Part shown: one piece after another, positions 1 through 6,162 of the stretch
How positions within the stretch are numbered: the first letter of the stretch is position 1
How the letters are laid out: every line of letters starts with the position of its first letter
Translations under genes and position numbers: made by a program
Notes under the pieces: model-generated
What the model saw: the letters and a program-made list of their open reading frames with translations, nothing else
Database searches by the model: none
Told to the model about the DNA's origin: nothing
Origin: Dorea_D sp963559605
Lineage (GTDB): Bacteria > Bacillota > Clostridia > Lachnospirales > Lachnospiraceae
DNA: 23,478 nt
Assembly: GCA_963559605.1 (NCBI GenBank)
Contig: CAUWLL010000039.1
Span: 1 to 23,478, forward strand
Direction: 5' to 3'

Positions 1-55
1 CTCATGCACGGTTTGATGAGGGGAAAGAGGGCAAAAGCCCTCTAACCTACTCTAC
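1..55 (+). mobile_element. 3' end of a group II intron (domain V end and domain VI)
   Basis: The window opens inside a structured RNA. The string TGCACGGTTTGATGAGGGG (5-23) resembles the second strand of domain V of bacterial group II introns. It is followed by a perfect 7-bp hairpin, arms 26-32 and 37-43 around an AAAA loop, and then by CTACTCTAC (47-55). That last string is the usual bulged-A branch region and 3' terminus of such introns. The reverse-transcriptase ORF and the rest of the intron would lie to the left, outside the window. The exact splice boundary (about 55) is inferred from the family pattern and was not computed. Confidence 0.72.
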
Positions 56-62
56 CCCAAAT

Positions 63-84
63 GAGGTGGTAAAACACCACCCCA
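63..84 (+). other. Candidate oriT hairpin upstream of the MobL fragment
   Basis: GGTGGT (65-70) and ACCACC (76-81) form a 6-bp inverted repeat around a 5-base loop. It lies about 30 bases before the relaxase start codon. MobA/MobL-type elements commonly carry an inverted repeat next to nic just upstream of the relaxase gene, so this may be a relic transfer origin. No nic site can be assigned by eye. With the relaxase broken, it is probably not functional in cis. Confidence 0.35.
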
Positions 85-114
85 TCCACCAATTACTGAA
101 AGGCGGGACACGAA

Positions 115-300
115 ATGCCCTGTCCACACAATGAAATTACGATTGTGCAGCGTAGCCAGCGGCAGTCTGCGGTTGCCGCTACTGCTTACCAGAGTGGCGA
201 AAAGCTGTTCTGCGAATATGACCAGCAAGTAAAGCATTATCCGGAAAAGCGTGGTATCCGTCAGTTGCAGGAAGAGATAGAAAGGGCATTGAGAGGTTAA
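115..300 (+). pseudogene. MobA/MobL family relaxase, N-terminal fragment fused to foreign sequence
   Basis: The 61-residue frame starts MPCPHNEITIVQRSQRQSAV, followed by a serine/alanine-rich stretch with a YQSGEKL motif. This is the familiar start of MobA/MobL relaxases, which nick oriT and carry the conserved N-terminal catalytic tyrosine/histidine domain. Family similarity ends near residue 47 (PEKRG). The remaining 14 residues (IRQLQEEIERALRG) do not continue the relaxase, which is normally several hundred residues long. All later catalytic histidines are therefore missing. A ribosome site (AAAGGCGGG) precedes the start, so a short peptide could still be made, but relaxase activity is not expected. 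The abrupt join suggests a deletion between two mobile segments. Confidence 0.7.
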
Positions 301-454
301 TGTATGGAAGAATTATTGCAGATATTCAATGAAACGGAGATCCCTTTTGCATCGTGGTTTGGATGATGCGGAGAATGAGATGATTCGCATGGAGGAACTG
401 GAACAGGAGAGAAAAGAGGTGGATAAGGCGGAAGGCAGGAAGCTTATGAGATAG
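301..454 (+). pseudogene. Frameshifted phage-like gene debris
   Basis: A frame from ATG 304 reads MEELLQIFNETEIPFA and stops at 364-366. Shifting frame inside about 340-362 gives HRGLDDAENEM and a charged, coiled-coil-like tail ending at TAG 452-454. The first part resembles the start of a small head-tail/tail-component protein seen in clostridial prophages, recalled by pattern and not searched. The second part looks like the acidic C-terminus of another structural protein, possibly a portal. These appear to be two broken pieces joined together, not one gene with a simple frameshift. No function is expected. Confidence 0.45.
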
Positions 455-485
455 AATATGTTTAAAGTGGTATAAGGAAAATGGA

Positions 486-518
486 AACGCTCAGGGGAGA
501 CCTTGGGCGTTATTTTTG
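486..518 (+). terminator. Rho-independent terminator after the mobile scar
   Basis: AACGC (486-490) pairs with GCGTT (507-511), with an imperfect extension CAGG/CCTTG inside the stem. The stem is followed by ATTTTTGTGTTT. It closes the mobile-element debris before the A+T-rich gene at 611. The stem has a mismatch and a bulge, so strength is uncertain. Confidence 0.5.
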
Positions 519-572
519 TGTTTAGGAAATTGAAACAAATGCTTTTGGGTAGAAAAATGATGTGGTTGGATG

Positions 573-578
573 TATAAT
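573..578 (+). promoter_or_regulatory. Candidate -10 box for the gene at 611
   Basis: TATAAT at 573-578 matches the sigma-A -10 consensus and lies 32 bases before the GTG start, leaving room for the AGAAGGAGA ribosome site (595-603). No good -35 hexamer sits 16-18 bases upstream, so this is a weak call. Confidence 0.35.
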
Positions 579-610
579 AAAGATGTTATTTTACAGAAGG
601 AGATGAGTTG

Positions 611-1705
611 GTGACTATTTCAGAATTAAAGTGTACCAATGCATTGCTTGAGTATTTTTTCAAAGAGTTTGTATATAAAGATTTGTATGTTTATATCGGA
701 AAACAGAAAAAAGAATTGTGCGATGGTTTAGTAGAATTTCAGGATGCATATGTTATCTTCCAAATTAAAGAAAAATGTGGGAGTACAGCGAAGGATTGGT
801 TAGAGAAAAAAGTATATAAAAAAGCTGTTAGTCAAATCAAAGACACTATAGCCATGCTTCAGAATGAAAATAAAATAGAAGTAGAAAGCTATACAGGTGA
901 AAAGGTTATTTTAGATTCCCAGAAAAGAATATTTTCTGTAATTATTTTCGATTCTGAAGACACGGATTACAAGCAGGTACACACGTCTTCACAGAATAAT
1001 GAGTTACATATTAATGTATTTAGTATGTGTGATTTTGAAAAAGTATTGGAACGTATTGTAATGCCTTATGATATTATTTTATATTTGGAAATGCGTAGTG
1101 CTTATTTTGAAAATAAATTTCCAGATTGGTTTTTTAATGAGATTGATGAAAACTTAACAACAGTAGCTAAAATTACAGATGAAGAAGGAATGGTTGATTA
1201 TTTTATAGCCCTCACTAATGGAAATAAATATATTGATCCCCATGCGATAGAAGGATTACAGTTTGTTATTAAAAATTTTCAAGAACGTTTATTGGATGGG
1301 GAACTTTATGATAAAGATAAATATAAAGAGATTTTAAAATATATGCTTAAATCAAATCGAAATACTGTACATGATTTTATACTACGGTGGCAAATTTGTG
1401 TTGAGCATTGCCTGAAGAAGGAAGAAACTTTCAATCATTTTCTGATTAATACAGGAAATAATGTGGGGTATTTGTATTTGACCGAAATTGCACTTTATGA
1501 AAAGAAGGAATTCGTTTTGCGTTTGTTCAAATACAAATTTAATTTGGAAACAGTGATTGGCGTGGTATTTAATATGTTTGACGATGTCGATTATACTGTA
1601 GAATGGATGTTATTAACGTTTGAAAATAAGTATAATGAACAATTCGAGAGAATATTAGACGAAGAGAAATTATGGTCCAATATTAAAGAATTGAAGATTT
1701 ATTAG
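611..1705 (+). CDS. Orphan protein of unknown function, possible PD-(D/E)XK nuclease fold
   Basis: The protein has 364 residues from GTG 611. A TTG at 608 is in frame, but the AAGGAG site (597-602) is better spaced for the GTG (8 bases against 5). I do not recognise a named family. Near the N-terminus it reads ELCDGLV, then about 10 residues later YVIFQIKEK. An acidic residue followed by a beta strand ending in QxK is the layout of Mrr-like PD-(D/E)XK nucleases, where Q can replace the second acidic residue. The rest is rich in K, E, I and F, probably helical, with no signal peptide or membrane segment. The gene is much more A+T-rich than its neighbours to the right and sits beside mobile debris, which suggests horizontal acquisition. 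A defence or toxin role is possible but unproven. Confidence 0.7.
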   Translation: MTISELKCTNALLEYFFKEFVYKDLYVYIGKQKKELCDGLVEFQDAYVIFQIKEKCGSTAKDWLEKKVYKKAVSQIKDTIAMLQNENKIEVESYTGEKVILDSQKRIFSVIIFDSEDTDYKQVHTSSQNNELHINVFSMCDFEKVLERIVMPYDIILYLEMRSAYFENKFPDWFFNEIDENLTTVAKITDEEGMVDYFIALTNGNKYIDPHAIEGLQFVIKNFQERLLDGELYDKDKYKEILKYMLKSNRNTVHDFILRWQICVEHCLKKEETFNHFLINTGNNVGYLYLTEIALYEKKEFVLRLFKYKFNLETVIGVVFNMFDDVDYTVEWMLLTFENKYNEQFERILDEEKLWSNIKELKIY

Positions 1706-1950
1706 AATAGGTGTGAATGATTATATGCGAGAATAATTTTGCACCCCCTTAAAGGGAGGAAACGTTAAACGATTCAAAAATCGCGGTAGTCTGCCCCCCT
1801 AAACTGACTATCAATTGACTACTACACTTGGTCTCGAACTGCCGTATTTTGCCACTTTTGCTACAGTTTCCGGAAAACTGTAACTCTTGAAGAAATCCAA
1901 AAAAGTGCGTAAAATAGGACAAAACGAGGAATTTCAGGAGGAAGAAATAT
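1706..1950. other. Intergenic region with small hairpins
   Basis: This 245-base gap holds a 5-bp hairpin (CGATT/AATCG, 1770-1783), a 7-bp hairpin (ACAGTTT/AAACTGT, 1863-1881) and the ribosome site AGGAGG (about 1936-1941) of the next gene. GTAGTC and GACTAC around 1785-1822 are also inverted repeats. I found no convincing promoter and no good ORF. It may contain the right boundary of the transferred segment. Confidence 0.4.
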
Positions 1951-2415
1951 ATGATAAAAATACTCTTTATCTGCCACGGCAATATCTGCCGTTCCACCAT
2001 GGCTCAATTCGTTTTCCAGCACATGGTGAACACCCGCGGCTTTGCCGCGAAGTTTCACATCGATTCCGCGGCTACCAGCCGCGAGGAGATCAGCAACGGT
2101 CCGCACTATGGCACGGTCAATAAGATGCGTGAAGTGGGGATTCCGGTGCTGCCGCACCGCGCACGTCAGATGACGAAACGGGATTATGAAGAATATGATT
2201 ATTTGATTGGAATGGACGAGTGGAACATCAGAAATATGAATCGAATGACCGGAGGAGATCCGGACAGAAAGATTTATATGCTCTTAGACTTTTCCAAAGA
2301 GCCAAGAGCTATTGCAGATCCATGGTATACGGGTAACTTCGACCGTACTTATGCCGATGTGACGGAAGGCTGTGAGGCATTGTTACATTTCTTGGAGGAG
2401 AAACAGGAATTATGA
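1951..2415 (+). CDS. Low-molecular-weight protein-tyrosine phosphatase
   Basis: The protein has 154 residues, the usual length for the family. The N-terminal P-loop CHGNICRS fits the CX5R(S) signature. Cys8 should be the nucleophile that forms the phosphocysteine intermediate and Arg14 should bind phosphate. The family general-acid motif DPWY is present with Asp123. It is a soluble cytoplasmic enzyme that removes phosphate from tyrosine, or possibly arginine, residues on proteins. The substrate cannot be read from sequence, and no exopolysaccharide or tyrosine-kinase genes are adjacent. AGGAGG precedes the ATG. The stop overlaps the start of the next gene (ATGA type), indicating translational coupling. 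An alternative would be an arsenate reductase of the same fold, but the DPWY region and length favour a phosphatase. Confidence 0.92.
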   Translation: MIKILFICHGNICRSTMAQFVFQHMVNTRGFAAKFHIDSAATSREEISNGPHYGTVNKMREVGIPVLPHRARQMTKRDYEEYDYLIGMDEWNIRNMNRMTGGDPDRKIYMLLDFSKEPRAIADPWYTGNFDRTYADVTEGCEALLHFLEEKQEL

Positions 2416-2879
2416 TGATCAGAATACCCGGTTATAGAGAATTAAATATTACAACCTTACTTCTGGACTACAATGGAACTATTGCAGTGGATGGAATTAT
2501 CCGCCCGAAAGTGAGGGAACGTCTGCGGAAACTTTCAGAATTTCTGGACATATATGTTCTTACTGCTGATACTCACGGTACGGCAAAAGCCCAGTGTGAG
2601 GGACTGGATGTTACGGTACATACATTTCCGGTAGGAAATGCGATGGATCATAAGAGGGAGATTCTTGACAGGATTGGCGGGGAGTGTTGTGTCTGTCTTG
2701 GAAACGGACGAAATGATGTGAAGATGTTTGAAGCAGCGGCTCTTTCTATTGGAATTATGGATAAAGAAGGCGCTTGCAGCGCTTTGTTGCAGGCGGCGGA
2801 TCTGTGTGTGAATTGTACAGAAGACGGATTGGATCTTCTGCTGTATCCGAAGAGGATTGTTGCGGGACTTCGCGGATAG
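2412..2879 (+). CDS. HAD-superfamily protein, COG4087 'soluble P-type ATPase' type
   Basis: A 155-residue HAD protein without a separate cap domain. Motif I is LLLDYNGT with nucleophile Asp19. The usual second Asp is Asn21, giving the DxNGT form typical of the COG4087 group and unlike the DxDGT of ordinary HAD phosphatases. Motif II is VLTAD, and motif IV is GNGRND (97-102) with Asp102 for magnesium. The arrangement matches the phosphorylation domain of P-type ATPases but has no membrane part, hence the family name. Biochemical function is not established for the family. It overlaps the phosphatase gene by four bases, so the two are co-translated. Loss of the acid/base Asp predicts slow phosphoenzyme turnover, possibly a regulatory or binding role. 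Confidence 0.85.
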   Translation: MMIRIPGYRELNITTLLLDYNGTIAVDGIIRPKVRERLRKLSEFLDIYVLTADTHGTAKAQCEGLDVTVHTFPVGNAMDHKREILDRIGGECCVCLGNGRNDVKMFEAAALSIGIMDKEGACSALLQAADLCVNCTEDGLDLLLYPKRIVAGLRG

Positions 2880-2881
2880 CA

Positions 2882-2931
2882 AAAAGCGCAGCTTATGAGG
2901 AAATGTGAGGACTCTCATAAGCCGCGCTTTT
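2882..2931. terminator. Bidirectional Rho-independent terminator
   Basis: An 18-base arm (2882-2899) is complementary to 2914-2931 with one mismatch. Arms begin with AAAA and end with TTTT, so the hairpin can act for the + strand HAD gene and the convergent minus-strand gene ending at 2971. Confidence 0.85.
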
Positions 2932-2970
2932 AAAGTTTCGAAATGAAAGTTTCTTTGTTTGGAAGAGATT

Positions 2971-3312
2971 TTAACAGTATTTCTCTAAATCTTCTTCCAA
3001 ACAGTCGACTTGTTTTTCTAAAGATTGTAATGCAGTGTCAGATAATTCTTCGATCAATTTTGTCATATCTTCTTTAATCTGTGCCGGATTGTAAGGGATT
3101 TCTAATGCAAAGTCAGCGTGAGCGCGGATTTTTTGGAAGTACAGATTGGTATCCGGTTCTTCCTGTCCGGCTCTGCACATCCGGTACATAGATACGCAGT
3201 CTGTTGCGTCCACTTCCGTACATTCTTTGCAGATCCATTTTCCAAGGTAATAGTATTTCGTTCCGATTTCATATAAGAAACCAGGCAGCTTTAATAATTT
3301 TTCGGTTAGCAT
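2971..3312 (-). CDS. Conserved small cytoplasmic protein of unknown function
   Basis: The protein has 113 residues from the ATG at 3312, chosen because AAAGGAGG lies directly upstream on the minus strand. A longer open frame exists to the left of this start, but it runs across the divergent promoter region and has no ribosome site. I do not recognise a family. It starts MLTEKLLKLPGFLYEIGTKY, carries several cysteines (including CKEC near residues 28-31, CVSMYRMC near 39-46, and the C-terminal Cys) and ends with an acidic helical segment. The cysteine pairs could bind metal or form disulfides, but there is no clear zinc-ribbon spacing. No signal peptide or membrane segment is seen. It is convergent with the HAD gene and divergent from the DUF4397 gene. 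Confidence 0.75.
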   Translation of the reverse strand: MLTEKLLKLPGFLYEIGTKYYYLGKWICKECTEVDATDCVSMYRMCRAGQEEPDTNLYFQKIRAHADFALEIPYNPAQIKEDMTKLIEELSDTALQSLEKQVDCLEEDLEKYC

Positions 3313-3378
3313 GGCATTGTCCTCCTTTTCTCTTATATCCAGATTAACAAATCCGATGGAAAAATGCAATGGAACCGA

Positions 3379-3404
3379 ACCTTTTCGTGGGAAGCACATA
3401 CATT
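3379..3404 (+). promoter_or_regulatory. Candidate sigma-E/sigma-K (sporulation) promoter for the DUF4397 gene
   Basis: CATACATT (3397-3404) matches the mother-cell sigma-E -10 pattern CATACANT. An AC (3379-3380) sits 16 bases upstream, as in sigma-K promoters. The expected start near 3411 leaves room for the GAAGGGAG ribosome site and ATG 3435. No good sigma-A promoter is visible in this gap. Short motifs arise by chance, so this is tentative. Confidence 0.35.
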
Positions 3405-3434
3405 GTAGTATCGTCATAGAAGGGAGATGCTGCA

Positions 3435-4346
3435 ATGGCAGAAAATAATAACCAGAATTATCAAAACAATCAGAATAATGGGAATGAGAAGAGGAAAAAT
3501 GACAATGTATTCTTGCCGGAGTCACCGGATACTCCGTCGTTTGGTCCGCCGCCGGAGATAAATACGCCGGAGGATTTCCCCAATGGGGAGGAAAATTTTC
3601 TTCCGACACCCTCCCTGCCATCCCATCCCGGAGGATCGGGAAATCAGAATCCTCCGTTTCGCCCCAATCGACCGGGGACGGGACAGCGTCCGCCGGTCAC
3701 GGTCTATCCACTTCCGATTATCCCAAAGCCGCCGCAGAACAGCCAACGGCCTTACTGTCACATTCGTTTCATCCATGCGGCAGCTGGCTATGGTCCGGTT
3801 CATATTTCCATCGGAACAAAACCGTTGGTGCATAATCTGACATTTGGAGGTGTATCTTCGTATTTTATAGAAAATACAGGATTTCGCAATATCAGCGTGA
3901 CGGATGCGAGACTGCGGACTCCCGTATCCGCAAGGGAGACGTTTTTGTTGAATGAAGGCGGTGTTTATACCATCGCTTTGGTAAACGGTATGAACGGTAT
4001 TTCTATGTTTATGATTTCCGATCAGCCTTGCCGTAATCAAAGGGCAAATTTTTCCTGTGTACGCGCTGTGAATCTTTCCTATAATTCCCCGGCGTTAGAC
4101 GTAACGATCCAGTCCTCTATGATGCGTTTTGAGGACTTGAGGTTCAAAACCGTATCATCTTATCGACAGGTAATGAGAGGGCGGCAGGAATTTTATGTTT
4201 CTGAGACAGAGAACGGTACCTATGTACTGGATACCGCAGAGATGATCGGAGCAGGGAATATTTATACACTTTACATTTTGGGAGATGCCTATGTATATCC
4301 CGGACTTATACCTGTATTTACGGAAGATTATTCTTTGATTTCCTAA
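3435..4346 (+). CDS. DUF4397 domain-containing protein with Asn/Pro-rich N-terminus
   Basis: The protein has 303 residues. Residues 1-20 are Asn/Gln-rich, about 25-105 form a proline-rich low-complexity linker, and from about 107 come two related beta-rich units. The first starts CHIRFIHAAAGYGPVHISIG, the hallmark start of DUF4397. The second starts SCVRAVNLSYNSPALDVTI and repeats the same plan. There is no signal peptide, no LPXTG anchor and no membrane helix, which is odd for a domain often found in secreted proteins. A mother-cell promoter candidate upstream and the sticky Asn/Pro-rich tail would fit a spore-surface protein, but this is inference. The function of DUF4397 is not known. The GAAGGGAG site precedes the ATG. 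Confidence 0.82.
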   Translation: MAENNNQNYQNNQNNGNEKRKNDNVFLPESPDTPSFGPPPEINTPEDFPNGEENFLPTPSLPSHPGGSGNQNPPFRPNRPGTGQRPPVTVYPLPIIPKPPQNSQRPYCHIRFIHAAAGYGPVHISIGTKPLVHNLTFGGVSSYFIENTGFRNISVTDARLRTPVSARETFLLNEGGVYTIALVNGMNGISMFMISDQPCRNQRANFSCVRAVNLSYNSPALDVTIQSSMMRFEDLRFKTVSSYRQVMRGRQEFYVSETENGTYVLDTAEMIGAGNIYTLYILGDAYVYPGLIPVFTEDYSLIS

Positions 4347-4403
4347 AAGAATGGATCAATAATTGCAAAAATATAGATTTTTATACACCTTTTTTGATTT
4401 TTG

Positions 4404-4412
4404 TGGTATGCT
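4404..4412 (+). promoter_or_regulatory. Extended -10 promoter for the EamA gene
   Basis: TGGTATGCT at 4404-4412 fits the extended -10 form TGnTATnnT. The hexamer 17 bases upstream is a poor -35, as is common with extended -10 promoters. Transcription would start near 4418-4419, exactly where the leader hairpins begin. Confidence 0.45.
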
Positions 4413-4418
4413 TAGAAA

Positions 4419-4458
4419 GTCGTGCTTTGAAAACATGACGGAAGGACGTTTACCGTCC
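4419..4458 (+). promoter_or_regulatory. Two-hairpin 5' leader of the EamA gene
   Basis: GTCGTG (4419-4424) pairs with CATGAC (4434-4439) with one G-U, and GGACG (4444-4448) pairs perfectly with CGTCC (4454-4458). ATGACGGA occurs at 4435-4442, and a near copy lies just before the ribosome site. It does not match a riboswitch I know. It could be a small regulatory leader or chance structure. Confidence 0.3.
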
Positions 4459-4490
4459 GGGAAATAATTACAAATGACGGAGTGAGATAA

Positions 4491-5417
4491 ATGAGACCAA
4501 AGAACGCGTTTATGTTAGTTTTGACAGCATTTATATGGGGGACAGCATTTGTTGCCCAGAGTGTGGGGATGGACTTTTTAGAGCCATTTACTTTTAACGG
4601 TATGCGAAGCCTGATCGGAGGAGTTGCACTTTTGCTCTGCATTTTCTTCTTGAAGAGATTCCAGTCGAAAAACGGAAATGATGCCGGGGGCGGCGAAGGG
4701 AATCCGGCGGGGAGCAAAAAAGACCTTATTCTTGGTGGAGTTGCCTGTGGATTTTTCCTGTTTGCAGCCAGCAGCTTCCAGCAGATCGGCATTGTATATA
4801 CGACTGCAGGGAAAGCAGGGTTTATCACATCGTGTTATATTATTATCGTACCTGTACTGGGGATTTTTCTTCATAAGAAAATCGGTTGGAAAGTGTGGCT
4901 GGCAGTAGTGATGGCAGTGGCAGGATTGTATTTCCTCTGCATTACAGACAGCTTTGCTATTAGTAAAGGAGATTTTTACATCTTCTTGTGCGCTATTTTA
5001 TTTTCACTGCATATTTTAGTGATCGATTACTTTGCGCCGAAGGTAGACGGGGTGAAAATGGCATGCATCCAGTTCTTTGTATGCGGTATTATTTCATTGA
5101 TCCCGATGTATGCACTGGAAACACCGAAGCTCAGTAATCTTCTTGCAGGGTGGATGCCGCTTTTATACGCGGGAGTGCTGTCTTGCGGAGTGGGATATAC
5201 CTTGCAGATTATTGCGCAGAAAAATATGAATCCGGCGATCGCATCTTTGATATTAAGTCTGGAATCTTGTTTCTCGGTGCTGGCAGGCTGGCTGATTCTG
5301 GGAGAGCAGATGACTGCCAGAGAAACCGTGGGAAGTGTGCTGATGTTTGTGGCAATTATTTTAGCCCAGCTTCCTGAGAAGAAGAAATCGACAAAAACTA
5401 TATTGGAAAATGTATAA
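4491..5417 (+). CDS. EamA/DMT-family transporter
   Basis: The protein has 308 residues with about ten hydrophobic segments in two EamA repeats. The first begins AFIWGTAFVAQSVGMDFLEP, a typical EamA opening. The second begins around residue 155 with ILFSLHILVIDYFAPKVDG. Both repeats end with the glycine-rich helices and the LGEQ motif (repeat 2, LILGEQMT) usual in drug/metabolite transporters. A hydrophilic Gly/Lys loop lies near residues 60-80. It sits in the cytoplasmic membrane and probably exports or imports a small metabolite. Members move amino acids, cofactors or drugs, and the substrate cannot be predicted. GGAGTGAG precedes the ATG. It is followed after 27 bases by dtd, so the two are probably one transcript. 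Confidence 0.88.
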   Translation: MRPKNAFMLVLTAFIWGTAFVAQSVGMDFLEPFTFNGMRSLIGGVALLLCIFFLKRFQSKNGNDAGGGEGNPAGSKKDLILGGVACGFFLFAASSFQQIGIVYTTAGKAGFITSCYIIIVPVLGIFLHKKIGWKVWLAVVMAVAGLYFLCITDSFAISKGDFYIFLCAILFSLHILVIDYFAPKVDGVKMACIQFFVCGIISLIPMYALETPKLSNLLAGWMPLLYAGVLSCGVGYTLQIIAQKNMNPAIASLILSLESCFSVLAGWLILGEQMTARETVGSVLMFVAIILAQLPEKKKSTKTILENV

Positions 5418-5444
5418 TAGTAAGAGGATAAAGGAGATAAGCAC

Positions 5445-5891
5445 ATGAGATTTGTTATTCAGAGAGTTACAGAAAGTGAAGTAAAGGTAGATGGAGAAAC
5501 CCTTGGAAAGATCGGGAAAGGGTTCATGGTATTGATCGGTGTAAGCGATTCTGACACGAAGGAAATCGCAGACAAAATGGTGAAGAAAATGCTCGGTCTG
5601 CGCATTTTCGAGGATGAGCAAGGAAAAACCAATCTTTCTTTGGAAAGTGTAGGGGGAGAATTGTTGCTGATCTCGCAGTTTACCCTCTATGCCAACTGTA
5701 AGAAGGGGAACCGCCCAAGTTTTATCGAGGCAGGAGCGCCGGATATGGCAAGCGAGATGTACGAGTACATTATCAGCAAATGCAAAGAGCAGGTACCAGT
5801 TGTGGAGCGAGGACAGTTCGGTGCGGATATGAAGGTAAGTCTGGTGAATGACGGACCGTTTACCATTATCTTAGATTCTGACACGTTATAA
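5445..5891 (+). CDS. dtd: D-aminoacyl-tRNA deacylase
   Basis: The protein has 148 residues, the standard Dtd length. It hydrolyses D-amino acids, and mischarged glycine on tRNA(Ala), from tRNA and so protects translation. The conserved SQFTL motif is at 77-81 and the Gly-cisPro motif at 137-138 (GPFT; most family members have GPVT, a mild change). The start MRFVIQRV is typical. It is a cytoplasmic homodimer with the active site at the dimer interface. AAGGAGAT precedes the ATG. It lies just downstream of the EamA transporter and is closed by a strong terminator. Confidence 0.95.
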   Translation: MRFVIQRVTESEVKVDGETLGKIGKGFMVLIGVSDSDTKEIADKMVKKMLGLRIFEDEQGKTNLSLESVGGELLLISQFTLYANCKKGNRPSFIEAGAPDMASEMYEYIISKCKEQVPVVERGQFGADMKVSLVNDGPFTIILDSDTL

Positions 5892-5906
5892 AAAGTTTCT
5901 GATGAG

Positions 5907-5946
5907 CAGAGTGATTTTCATATAAGAGAGTCACTCTGTTTTTTTT
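5907..5946 (+). terminator. Rho-independent terminator after dtd
   Basis: CAGAGTGA (5907-5914) pairs perfectly with TCACTCTG (5931-5938) and is followed by eight T residues. Confidence 0.9.
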
Positions 5947-5988
5947 ATATAATAGGAAATTACTCTGTAATGTTCCTATTATATAAAA
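5943..5988. repeat. Long A+T-rich palindrome
   Basis: Arms 5943-5958 and 5973-5988 are perfectly complementary for 16 bases. Inside them ATTAC (5959-5963) and GTAAT (5967-5971) extend the stem, leaving a TCT loop and one bulged G. It overlaps the T-tract of the dtd terminator and directly abuts the G+C-rich structured element. Confidence 0.75.
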
Positions 5989-6078
5989 GCGCTCCGCGCA
6001 GGATGCGCACTCGCGCGAAGATGTGACATGTCGCAAGCGACCGCGCTCGGCGCGAGAATGTGCCAAGGCACATTCTTT
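5989..6078. repeat. G+C-rich structured element, probable dispersed repeat
   Basis: This 90-base block is far more G+C-rich than the A+T-rich DNA on both sides. It folds as nested hairpins: CTCGCGC (6010-6016) with GCGCGAG (6050-6056), enclosing GTCGC-AA-GCGAC (6030-6041); then a perfect 10-bp stem (6055-6064 with 6067-6076) closed by two A residues. The left part (5989-6010) has repeated GCGC words that can also pair. I recall similar strings recurring between genes in Lachnospiraceae genomes, and translated fragments of it turn up as spurious small proteins. That is memory and was not searched. No ORF in it is convincing. Confidence 0.6.
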
Positions 6079-6133
6079 GTTCTTATATTTGTAATAAATT
6101 ACCAATATAAAATCTTAAATAAGTATAAAGTTA

Positions 6134-6162
6134 TTGACAATTTTGGTAAATATAACTAATAT
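6134..6162 (+). promoter_or_regulatory. Sigma-A promoter for the marR-exporter operon
   Basis: TTGACA (6134-6139), a 17-base spacer and TAATAT (6157-6162). This is a near-consensus vegetative promoter about 36 bases before the marR start. Confidence 0.85.

Noticed and set aside
1741..1881. Inverted repeats as ends of an insertion sequence
   Set aside because: The repeats are short (5-7 bp), there is no transposase frame between or near them, and no target duplication is visible.
1861..2157. A 98-codon minus-strand frame over the start of the phosphatase gene
   Set aside because: It is opposite the CX5R motif coding sequence, and the + strand gene is certain.
3522..4040. A 172-codon minus-strand frame opposite the DUF4397 gene
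   Set aside because: Arg-rich composition typical of antisense frames, no ribosome site, and the + strand frame has a recognisable domain.
4419..4458. The EamA leader as a guanidine-II (mini-ykkC) riboswitch
   Set aside because: That class needs two hairpins with ACGR loops. The loops here are CTTTGAAAA and TTTAC, so it does not fit.
5866..6105. A 79-codon minus-strand frame through the structured element
   Set aside because: It overlaps the end of dtd, a terminator and the palindromes, and has no ribosome site. The Arg/Cys/Ala-rich part comes from the G+C-rich repeat.
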